Assembly (NCBI GenBank): GCA_035341015.1
Contig: DAOQUL010000003.1
Coordinates: 1-64,000 of the forward strand
Direction of reading: 5' to 3'
Length of the DNA stretch: 64,000 bases
Source: JAKQIM01 sp029557965
GTDB lineage: Bacteria > Chloroflexota > Anaerolineae > Anaerolineales > UBA4823
Shown here one piece after another: positions 18,601 to 25,862 of this stretch (its first letter is position 1; each line of letters starts with the position of its first letter). The notes below the pieces were generated by a model. The model worked only from the letters and a program-made list of their open reading frames with translations, searched no databases and was not told the origin of the DNA. Both the position numbers and the translations under genes were made by a program.

Positions 18601-21600
18601 ACAGGCCTGGCATCCGAAAGACTTCTTGCTGATCCCGCTCTTTACCAAGGGCGAGCGCCCGCTGGGCATGATCAGCGTGGATGCGCCGCGCACCGGGCTG
18701 CGCCCCGACCGGCCGACGATTGAGACTCTGGGCGTGTTTGCCAGCCAGGCGGCGCTGACCATCGAGAGCCACCAAGAGCTGCGCAGGCTGGAAGAACAGG
18801 CGCGGGAATTGCAGAATGAGACCGCCCGGGCGCGCCAGGCCCTCGAAGCCTCGCAAACTTATGTGCCGGTTTTGATGCACAAAGACCTTGAACAGACCAT
18901 TGCTATCCAGGGATTGAACCAGCGTGGGCGCCGCATCCAGGCGGCTTTGGATATTGCCGAGCTGATCAACCGCCAGGCAAGCCGCGACGATGTGCTGCTG
19001 ACGCTGGGACGTGAAGTGTTGACCCGCATGGATTTGGATATGGTGCTGGTGGGCGAGATCAGCGCGGGCGGGCCGCATTTGCTATACACATTGGGGGCCC
19101 TCTCGTCGCCTGGCTTGAACGTTGAGTCGCTGTTGGGCCAGCGCAACCCGCTGCGATCGGCGTTGCAGGGCGGCGAGATCATCCTGGTTTCTAACGTCGA
19201 GGAAAGCGCAGATTGGAAGTCTTCACCGCTCTTGGCTTCGCTGGAGGCCAAGGCTTTCGTCAGCCTGCCGATCTTGGTGAATGAGCAGGTGGACGCGGCG
19301 CTCTTGGGGGTCAGCCGTTCGATGATGAACCCGCCAACCGCCGAAGACCAGCACCTGTACAACCTGTTATGCCGCCAGGCGGCGATCTCTTTGGAGAATT
19401 TACGCCTGCTGACAGAAACCAACCGCCGCTTGCAAGAAGTGAACCTGCTGTTAGAGTTCAGCCGCCAGCTTGGCACCCTCGATTCGGCCAGTGTGCTGCG
19501 CACGCTGGTAGAAAGTGCCCTGCAGGTGGTGCCTAATGCGCACGCCGGCATGGTGGCCCTCTGGCAGGCAGAACAAGATGCCTTGGTGGTGCAGGCGGCC
19601 TCTGGTTATATTGATAATAACCGTATTCTTGAGATTCCCTATAAGGCCGGGCAGGCGCTGCCGGGGCAGGCGTTTGAGCGGGGCGAGGCCATGCGGGTGG
19701 ACGAGGTGGATTTTGCCCGCGATTACAACCTGCCCTCTGAGTATTTGCTGATCTACCGCGATGCCACCGAGGGCCGCCTGCCGGTTTCGAGCCTGTTGGT
19801 GCCCATCCAGACCGGTGATAATAAGCTGGGCGTCTTGGTGCTGGATAATTTCAAGGCTTCGTCAGCTTTCACGGTTGAGGACCAGGCTTTGATCGCTTCA
19901 CTGGCGCGCCAGACGGCCCTGACGCTGGAAAACGTGCGCTTGTACCAGGCATCAGAACAGCGCGCGGTGCAGCTCTTGGCGCTGACGCAGGTAGCCGGTA
20001 CGATCACTTCGAGCTTGCAGACCACGGACCTGATCAACTCTTTGCTAGACCAGGCCAAGAACATTTTGCCGTACGATACGGGGACGCTCTGGCTGCGCCA
20101 GGGCGACAAACTGACCGTGCGCGCGGCGCGCGGCTTTGAAGACAGCGAGCAGCGCATTGGATTATCGGTGGCGGTGGCTGACAGCTTGCTGTTGAAAGAA
20201 ATGGTGAACACCAGCCAGCCTCTGTGCGTGGGCGATGTGCGCGAAGACCCGCGCTTCCCATCCTTGATCGAACACCAGTACCTGTCGTGGTTGGGTGTGC
20301 CGTTGATCTCGCAAGGCGAGGTGGTGGGGGTGATTGCGCTGGAAAAGACCGAGCCCGATTTCTACGGGCCAGAGCATATTGCCTCGGCGGTGACGTTTGC
20401 GGGGCAGGCGGCGGTTGGCCTGGTGAACGCGAACCTGTACGAAGAAAGCGTGCGGCGGGCGGCCGAATTGGATGAGCGCACCCAACGCTTGAGCCTATTG
20501 AACCGCCTGTCGGCAGAGTTGAGCGGTTCGCTGGATGTGGAATATATTGTGAGCGTGGCAATTGGCGAGCTGGCCCGGGCGGTGCCCTGCACGATGGTGT
20601 CGGGCGTGCTCTTCGATACCGATGAACGCGCCATGGTGCTCGCAGAAACGCCCCAGGTGGCTGTCAAGTATCCGGTTGCCCTGCCTGAAAATGAAGTATA
20701 TAGCCGTATTCGCGAATCTTTGGGCGTTTACTCGGTGGAAGATGTGACCGAGGAAAGCTTGCTGGCTTCGCTCAAGGCATTCTTTAAAAAGCGCTCGACG
20801 CGGGCTTTGTTGATCTTGCCGTTGGTGACCGGCAATTACCTGCACGGCATGATGTGGATCCAGGCAGATAAGCCTTACCGCTATGATGCGGATGAGGTGG
20901 AGACGGCACTGACGATTGCCAACCAGGTGGTGGTGGCGATCCAGAATGCCCGCCTGTTTGCAGAGACCGAACGCTTGTTCGCCGAGACCCAGCAGCGCAG
21001 CGAAGAGCTGGGGACGCTGTTTGACATGGGTGTCAACATTACCCAGGTGCTCGATCAGCAGAAGTTGATCGATACCACCTTTGAGAATACGATCCGCTTG
21101 CTAAAGGCTGATTCAGTGGGCCTGGTGATGACAGGCGATACCGAGAACCTGGTCATTCGAGCCCTGGATCAGGGCGAAAAAGTTGGCCCAATGGCCATCC
21201 CGCGTTCGGGGAACAGCTTCAGCGAATATGTGCTGCAGAACGGCGAGCCTCTGGTCATCCGCGATATGGATACGGAGCGTGAGACTTTGCCGGTGAAGGG
21301 CTATACGATTGGTTCGCCGGTCAAGAGCTGGTTGGGCGTGCCGCTGACGGTGCGTGGAACAACGAACGGCGTTCTATCGGTGCATGCTTACCATCCTCAT
21401 GCCTTTGGCGATGCACAGTCGCAGTTGCTCAGCCAGGTGGGTAACCAGTTGGCTGTGGCGTTGGATAATGCCCGCTTGTTTGAGACGGTGCAGACTTACG
21501 CCGCCGACCTGGCCAAGCGCGTTTCTGAACGCACGCAAGAGCTGGAGATTGAGCACAACCGCACGCAAACCCTGCTCAACATCATCACCGAGCTCTCTGC

Positions 21601-23230
21601 CAGCCTGGACCTGGACCTGGTGTTGAATCGCACCCTGGCTGTTTTGAACGAGGCCATCAGCGCAGAGCACAGCCTGATCATGCTGGTGCGTCCGGATGAT
21701 GAAATGCTGTACCTGCGGGCTTCGCTGGGCTATACGGCCCCGCCGCCCAAGGGTGGCAAGGCTTCTTCCATCCGGCCGAACGAAGGGTTGGCGGGTTGGG
21801 TTTTGGTCAACCGGCAGGCCACGATGGTGCCAGATCTGCTGGAGGATGAGCGCTGGCTGCATAAATCGGAACAGCCTAACCAGCACCGCAGCGCCCTGGC
21901 TGTGCCGTTGATGATGGGTGAAGAAAGCCTGGGCGTGCTGATGCTTTACCACCGCCAGCCGAACCGTTTTGACGGCGGGCAGCTTGACCTGGTGACGGCA
22001 ACCGCCAAGCAGATTGCTGTGGCGATCAATAACGCCCAGTTGTATAACCTGATCCGCAACCAGGCTGAGCAGTTGGGCGATATGTTGCGCACGCAGCACA
22101 TTGAGACCAGCCGCTCGCAGGCTATCTTGGAAGCCGTGGCAGATGGTGTGCTGGTGACGGATGCAAACCGGGAGATCACCCTGTTCAACATCTCGGCTGA
22201 GCGCATCTTGGGGTTGGACCGCTTTGATGTGTTGGGCCGCAGTTTGGAGCATTTCATCGGTTTGTTTGGTAAGGCCGGGCAAACCTGGGTTAAGACCATT
22301 CGCACCTGGTCAGATGATCCCATGTCGTACCGCTCGGGCGAGTCTTACGCAGAGCAGATCGAGCTGGATAACCGCCGGGTCGTGGCGGTGCACCTCTCGC
22401 CGGTGCTGTTGCGCAACGACTTCTTGGGGACGGTGTCGATCTTCAGAGATATTACCCACATGGTTGAGGTGGACCGCTTGAAGTCGGAATTTGTGGCGAC
22501 GGTGAGCCATGAGCTGCGCACGCCGATGACCTCGATCAAGGGGTACGTGGAGATCATGTTGATGGGGGCAGCGGGCAAGCTGAGCGAACAGCAGGAACAC
22601 TTCTTGCAGGTGGTCAAGTCAAACACCGAGCGCCTGGCGATCCTGGTCAACGATCTACTGGATATCTCGCGCATCGAGGCGGGGCGGGTGTCGCTCTCCT
22701 TCCAGCCTTTGGACCTGCACAAGATCACCCAGCAAGCGGTTGAGACGATCACCCAGCGCATGAAGGACGAGAGCCGCCCGATGAAGGTGGAGACCGACCT
22801 GGCGCCCGATCTGCCGGTGGCTTACGGCGACGAGGAACGGGTGCAGCAGATCTTAGATAACCTGGTGGAGAACGCGTACCAATACACCCCTGAGGGAGGC
22901 CAAATCCTGATCCGGGTGCACCAGGTGGAAAATGATGTTCAGTTTGATGTGAAGGACAATGGGATTGGTATTTTACCAGAAGACCAGCCGCGGGTGTTTG
23001 AGCGCTTCTTCCGCGGGGAGGACCCCCTGGTGCTGGCAACCTCGGGCACGGGGTTGGGGCTTTCGATCGTCCAGCACCTGGTTGAGATGCACCGCGGGCG
23101 CATCTGGTTTGAGAGTGCGGGTGTGCCGGGGATGGGAACGGTCTTTTCATTTGCTATACCGATCTACACTGATGAAGACGCTGTTGAGCCGGTTGATGTA
23201 CAGGGACGCGACGATGACATCATCCAATAA
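15665..23230 (+). CDS. Giant multi-GAF sensor histidine kinase
   Basis: A 2521-aa kinase. One N-terminal membrane helix (about 12-38) is followed by a PAS-like segment (50-150), then about eleven consecutive GAF-type domains (roughly 167-320, 335-498, 512-673, 685-842, 858-1038, 1085-1245, 1255-1423, 1435-1590, 1605-1763, 1777-1937, 1965-2125), each ending in a helix of the form QAAVALxNA. A PAS domain (about 2150-2270) precedes the HisKA domain with phosphoacceptor His2282 (VSHELRTP) and an HATPase_c domain with N, G1 and G2 boxes near the C-terminus. No receiver domain is fused; the regulators on both sides (14736-15623, 23260-23643) probably serve it. ATG 15665 has no clear SD; ATG 15683 is an alternative. 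Confidence 0.9.
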   Translation: MGFVLHMFGSDSLTFGVTVVILALALAGVALLFLRVVPRILALQQPPSSSLLTIDIPASDDAVLLVEIGGRVRYTNPVARDWLGYGDEEPNLERLARRTRPSDLFLGLCGSEGQARFSLDGRFVEGTSYFVPPSNGKSGAYLVSLRRPQVTAITNGEADASEHTLHIFAELSQTMASSLDLETTLYAILESVERLIPSDFPEITVWDAAKKNLQPFHFIGMPGVDRRLEETQERYAPDKGYSGYLVTERKPLLINDVDSFREVRPSVVRKQYPFNSYMGVPLVVANELVGTLELASLGKQAFNESDLEVLRVLSGQAAVALHNAILFQGEQRRILELSGLAKLAQATGLVRDTQDFFARLIEGIEPLVDAHTIGFLTYDESKRRLQAQAPFKGIPVEFVALYEVPIPPGSPAEDVLLAQEMIVAPQATEDERLVALDLAHLAQAAGIQNTILMPLTSVGRFLGYLQVADKRDGQPFNQDDLRVLTIVAGQAATVIENATLVRQSQERAQRSEAMRRIASLTGSVATVDEILSFSLRELLHLLRADAGAIFLLDENRAELRVHKESLHGIEAETVGRMGRISMNDPDFRLTVTATQRPFFSDDLSEEAMPMQTYANIATAFGMKSAIIVPIVIREHGIGELMLGSRSKDFFDRSDLILISTTASQLAAAVEKSTLYTQTDESLRRRVEQLLALTRVSRELNTNLKLESLLQLVYDELLHTTQAGCGTISLFELQDRSTGKPRLLLSLGDPAETELSHLEQLVLTKEEPIIVDDYDHPDEALGSDVKPPHEGIRSSLVVPIAYQDDLAGLIHLHSRTVGHFDMTALDITQALATQASIAIGNAIRFQEQKRRNELLNQRVETMSKLVEASQVLSPDQPLEDALEAIAYGIQDSTPFNVVLISVYNAEGNNLIRVAGAGLPLATMEEFRSRPQPWASIKEMLDPQFKYDYAYFIPFEKRPVTPTDLHSVTVLPLDESSVSNEQAWHPKDFLLIPLFTKGERPLGMISVDAPRTGLRPDRPTIETLGVFASQAALTIESHQELRRLEEQARELQNETARARQALEASQTYVPVLMHKDLEQTIAIQGLNQRGRRIQAALDIAELINRQASRDDVLLTLGREVLTRMDLDMVLVGEISAGGPHLLYTLGALSSPGLNVESLLGQRNPLRSALQGGEIILVSNVEESADWKSSPLLASLEAKAFVSLPILVNEQVDAALLGVSRSMMNPPTAEDQHLYNLLCRQAAISLENLRLLTETNRRLQEVNLLLEFSRQLGTLDSASVLRTLVESALQVVPNAHAGMVALWQAEQDALVVQAASGYIDNNRILEIPYKAGQALPGQAFERGEAMRVDEVDFARDYNLPSEYLLIYRDATEGRLPVSSLLVPIQTGDNKLGVLVLDNFKASSAFTVEDQALIASLARQTALTLENVRLYQASEQRAVQLLALTQVAGTITSSLQTTDLINSLLDQAKNILPYDTGTLWLRQGDKLTVRAARGFEDSEQRIGLSVAVADSLLLKEMVNTSQPLCVGDVREDPRFPSLIEHQYLSWLGVPLISQGEVVGVIALEKTEPDFYGPEHIASAVTFAGQAAVGLVNANLYEESVRRAAELDERTQRLSLLNRLSAELSGSLDVEYIVSVAIGELARAVPCTMVSGVLFDTDERAMVLAETPQVAVKYPVALPENEVYSRIRESLGVYSVEDVTEESLLASLKAFFKKRSTRALLILPLVTGNYLHGMMWIQADKPYRYDADEVETALTIANQVVVAIQNARLFAETERLFAETQQRSEELGTLFDMGVNITQVLDQQKLIDTTFENTIRLLKADSVGLVMTGDTENLVIRALDQGEKVGPMAIPRSGNSFSEYVLQNGEPLVIRDMDTERETLPVKGYTIGSPVKSWLGVPLTVRGTTNGVLSVHAYHPHAFGDAQSQLLSQVGNQLAVALDNARLFETVQTYAADLAKRVSERTQELEIEHNRTQTLLNIITELSASLDLDLVLNRTLAVLNEAISAEHSLIMLVRPDDEMLYLRASLGYTAPPPKGGKASSIRPNEGLAGWVLVNRQATMVPDLLEDERWLHKSEQPNQHRSALAVPLMMGEESLGVLMLYHRQPNRFDGGQLDLVTATAKQIAVAINNAQLYNLIRNQAEQLGDMLRTQHIETSRSQAILEAVADGVLVTDANREITLFNISAERILGLDRFDVLGRSLEHFIGLFGKAGQTWVKTIRTWSDDPMSYRSGESYAEQIELDNRRVVAVHLSPVLLRNDFLGTVSIFRDITHMVEVDRLKSEFVATVSHELRTPMTSIKGYVEIMLMGAAGKLSEQQEHFLQVVKSNTERLAILVNDLLDISRIEAGRVSLSFQPLDLHKITQQAVETITQRMKDESRPMKVETDLAPDLPVAYGDEERVQQILDNLVENAYQYTPEGGQILIRVHQVENDVQFDVKDNGIGILPEDQPRVFERFFRGEDPLVLATSGTGLGLSIVQHLVEMHRGRIWFESAGVPGMGTVFSFAIPIYTDEDAVEPVDVQGRDDDIIQ

Positions 23231-23259
23231 ACACTCACGGCAGGATGGTAGAGGGAAAA

Positions 23260-23643
23260 ATGGCGAAAATATTGATTGCTGAAGATGAACGCGACATCCG
23301 GGATTTGATCACCTTTACGCTGCGTTTTGCGGGCTATGAGGTGGTGCCGACGGCGAACGGTGAAGAGGCTTACCTGACGGCCAAGGATATGGAGCAAAAG
23401 CCAGACCTGATCATGATGGACGTGCGCATGCCCAGGATGACTGGCTATGAGGCTTGCAAGGCGATGAAGGCCGAGCCATCGATCGCGGGCATCCCGGTGG
23501 TGTTCCTGTCTGCAAAGGGGCAGGAATCAGAGGTCAACACAGGGATGGACGTGGGCGCGGATGAGTACATTTTGAAGCCGTTTTCGCCCGATCAATTAAT
23601 GGATCGGGTGAAGACGATCCTTAAAAAATACGGCAAGGGATAG
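23260..23643 (+). CDS. CheY-like single-domain response regulator
   Basis: A 127-aa receiver domain without output domain. Acidic residues Glu8-Asp9, phosphoacceptor Asp54 (IMMDVRMP) and the LKPF motif are intact. Start ATG 23260 follows GAGG by five bases. It lies 29 bp behind the giant kinase and 10 bp before the pseudo-hydrolase gene, so it is the second candidate phosphoacceptor of this operon. Confidence 0.88.
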   Translation: MAKILIAEDERDIRDLITFTLRFAGYEVVPTANGEEAYLTAKDMEQKPDLIMMDVRMPRMTGYEACKAMKAEPSIAGIPVVFLSAKGQESEVNTGMDVGADEYILKPFSPDQLMDRVKTILKKYGKG

Positions 23644-23653
23644 TGAGTGGCCA

Positions 23654-24442
23654 ATGAGCATCGTTACACTGGATGGTGAAATAATCCATTATGAGGTGCT
23701 GGGGCGGGGCCGGCCGTTGTTCTTTTTGCACGGCTGGGTTGGCTCTTGGCGCTATTGGATTCCGACCATGCAGGCAGCTTCGATTACCTACCGGGCGTAT
23801 GCCATCGATATGTGGGGGTTTGGCGATACGGCGAAGCGCGCAGAGCGCTATACGCTCGAACAGCAGGTGAAACTGTTAGACAGTTTCATGGAGGCGCTGG
23901 GTATTGCGAAGATTGCCATTGTGGGGCACGGGTTGGGGGCGGTTGTGGGCCTGAACTTTGTGGTCAAGAATCCACAGTTGGTAGATCGGGCGCTGCTGAC
24001 GGGATTCCCGTTGGGGAATTCGGCGGTGAGTGCGCGCTTGCGATCTGCGCCATTGCCCGAGCTGGTGGACTGGCTTTTGGGCAAGACGCCGGGCACCGAC
24101 GCGGCGCGGGCAGAGGCCAATAAGACGGATCCACAGGCGGTGCGCGTGTCGCTGGATGATATGGACGCGCTCAACCTGCTGGACCAGACGATGCGCATGA
24201 CTACGCCGTGCTTGTTTGTGCATGGGCAAAACGATCCGGCAGTAGAGGCGCCGCCGGTGGAGTTGTTGAACACATTGCCAGATAACACACATGAGGTGAT
24301 CTTTGATGCGACGGGGCATTTCCCGATGCTGGACGATGCGAATAAGTTCAACCGTTTGCTGGCCGATTTCCTGTCGCTGCCTTCGGGGGTAAGCCCGCGC
24401 GACTTGCAGTTGAAGGAAGAGTGGAAGCGGCGGGTGAGGTAA
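23654..24442 (+). CDS. Alpha/beta hydrolase-like protein lacking the nucleophile serine
   Basis: A 262-aa paralogue of the hydrolase at 10767-11675: both have the HGW oxyanion motif at 26-28 and the elbow at 91-96, but here the elbow reads GHGLGA with Gly93 in place of Ser. The codon is GGG, so more than one base would separate it from the usual serine codon AGC. Asp194 (GQND) and His222 (ATGHF) are kept. Loss of only the nucleophile suggests a binding or regulatory role, or a different chemistry. It ends the operon; a consensus tRNA promoter starts 6 bp later. Confidence 0.83.
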   Translation: MSIVTLDGEIIHYEVLGRGRPLFFLHGWVGSWRYWIPTMQAASITYRAYAIDMWGFGDTAKRAERYTLEQQVKLLDSFMEALGIAKIAIVGHGLGAVVGLNFVVKNPQLVDRALLTGFPLGNSAVSARLRSAPLPELVDWLLGKTPGTDAARAEANKTDPQAVRVSLDDMDALNLLDQTMRMTTPCLFVHGQNDPAVEAPPVELLNTLPDNTHEVIFDATGHFPMLDDANKFNRLLADFLSLPSGVSPRDLQLKEEWKRRVR

Positions 24443-24448
24443 CTATCC

Positions 24449-24477
24449 TTGACATGCTTACCGGTTGCGCTTATAAT
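24449..24477 (+). promoter_or_regulatory. Consensus promoter of tRNA-Asn
   Basis: TTGACA (24449-24454), 17-bp spacer, TATAAT (24472-24477): a perfect sigma-70 consensus, 23 bp before the tRNA. Confidence 0.9.
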
Positions 24478-24500
24478 GGCGGTCGCTTGACGCAAAACAT

Positions 24501-24574
24501 TCCTCGATAGCTCAATTCGGCAGAGCGGGCGGCTGTTAACCGCTAGGTTCTAGGTTCGAGTCCTAGTCGAGGAG
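24501..24574 (+). tRNA. tRNA-Asn (GUU)
   Basis: Cloverleaf of 74 nt: acceptor TCCTCGA pairs with TCGAGGA, anticodon stem GGCGG/CCGCT holds the loop CTGTTAA with anticodon GTT, and the T arm contains GGTTCGAGTCC. The discriminator base is G and the genomic sequence continues with CC rather than a full CCA. A strong promoter and a perfect terminator flank it, so it is transcribed alone. Confidence 0.96.
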
Positions 24575-24595
24575 CCTGAGTACCTTAGTACATTA

Positions 24596-24629
24596 ACAAC
24601 TCTCCACCTGATATCGGGTGGAGAGTTGT
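24596..24629 (+). terminator. Intrinsic terminator of tRNA-Asn
   Basis: Perfect 13-bp stem (24596-24608 with 24617-24629), 8-nt loop, followed by GTTTTCTC. Confidence 0.9.
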
Positions 24630-25050
24630 GTTTTCTCTAGGTGAGGTGAAGCGCGTCGTAGTGGCTGTGGAAAGGTGGGGGGTGAATGACGCGCCGGTTG
24701 CAGCCTCTGATGTGTACCGCGCGGCGGTGAATACGGCGTTGGTTGTGCCGGCGCCGGGGGTATTGGCCAACGATGTGGATATTGATTCGATGGCACTGAC
24801 GGCGATCCTGGACAGCCCGCCGTTGAGCGGAACACTACAGCTTGAAGTGAACGGGGCGTTCACGTACTGGCCTGACCCGGGCTTTACGGGCCAAGACGCG
24901 TTCACCTACCGGGCCTACGATGGAGGGCTGGAGTCGAACCCGGTCAGGGTGGAAATCTGGGTGCAGGATGACCAGCCCCAGAGCCGGTTTTACCTGCCGC
25001 TCGTCTTGGGAGGGCAGCGGCGCCCTGATGGCATCAGTGTCGGGGAATAA
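24628..25050 (+). pseudogene. C-terminal remnant of a large surface protein
   Basis: An open frame of up to 140 codons that begins inside the arm of the tRNA-Asn terminator and has no signal peptide or SD. It encodes one cadherin-like/VCBS-type repeat: VNDAPVAASD, LANDVDID, LQLEVNGAFTYWPDPGFTG and DAFTYRAYDGG are the usual repeat landmarks. The C-terminus contains YLPLVL, a motif common near the ends of secreted Chloroflexota proteins. The likely history is loss of the N-terminal part of a long repeat protein, perhaps by rearrangement at the tRNA gene. Confidence 0.7.
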
Positions 25051-25167
25051 GGCTGGCATTTTTCGTGAATGGTGATGGGATTTCACGCATTCTCAGTTGC
25101 GTATTCCTATCATGTCGACTATACTCAGGCCTTGATCTATCGTCTATCCGGATCAAGGAGAATTTCT

Positions 25168-25857
25168 ATGCCAGATCTCAAATATATTTACCAGCACCAG
25201 GCTGAGCAGTACCAGCGGCTGGTGGCGCATGAGGATTGCCAGGGCAATTTGCTTCCGGCCATTGAGGCCATCATGCCGTTGGAAGGGCAGGATGTGGTTG
25301 AGACGGGGGCCGGCACCGGGCGGCTGACCATGTTGATGGCGCCGCTGGTGCGTTCGCTGCGCGCCTTTGATCTATCTGAGCAGATGCTGAAGGTGGCCCA
25401 GAAACGGGTGGAGGCGGCGGGCTTTTGCCATGTGCGCCTGGCGGCGGCCGATCACCGGCGTTTGCCGGTGGCAGAGGCCAGCGCGGACCTGGTGATTGCA
25501 GGCTGGAGCGTGTGCTACGTGGCGCTCGACAGCGGCCCGGATTGGCGGGCTGTGCTTAAACAGACGCTGCGAGATTTTCAGCGCTATTTGCGACCCGGGG
25601 GGAAGATCATTTTGATTGAAACGTTGGGCACGGGCTGCGAGCAGCCGCGGCGCATCCCGGTCTTGAGCGAGTACCTGGATGCCTTGGATGGGCTGGGCTT
25701 TGGTATGCGTTGGGTGCGCACCGATTATCATTTTGATGATGCCGGGCAGGCCCAGGAACTGGTGAGTTTCTTCTTTGGGGATGAGATGTTGTCCAATTTG
25801 CAAGGGGTCGTTTTGCCTGAGTGCACCGGCCTGTGGTGGTTAGAAAAGGAGCTCTGA
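25168..25857 (+). CDS. SAM-dependent methyltransferase, class I
   Basis: A 229-aa cytoplasmic methyltransferase with the SAM-binding motif VVETGAGTGRL (about 41-51), acidic motif II near AFDLSEQMLK and a motif IV-V region LVIAGWSVCY. The substrate is not evident. ATG 25168 is set by AAGGAG at 25155-25160; an upstream extension to 25069 has no signal. It is 5 bp from the GH13 glucosidase gene, so the two are co-transcribed, although the functional link is unclear. Confidence 0.85.
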   Translation: MPDLKYIYQHQAEQYQRLVAHEDCQGNLLPAIEAIMPLEGQDVVETGAGTGRLTMLMAPLVRSLRAFDLSEQMLKVAQKRVEAAGFCHVRLAAADHRRLPVAEASADLVIAGWSVCYVALDSGPDWRAVLKQTLRDFQRYLRPGGKIILIETLGTGCEQPRRIPVLSEYLDALDGLGFGMRWVRTDYHFDDAGQAQELVSFFFGDEMLSNLQGVVLPECTGLWWLEKEL

Positions 25858-25862
25858 TACGA

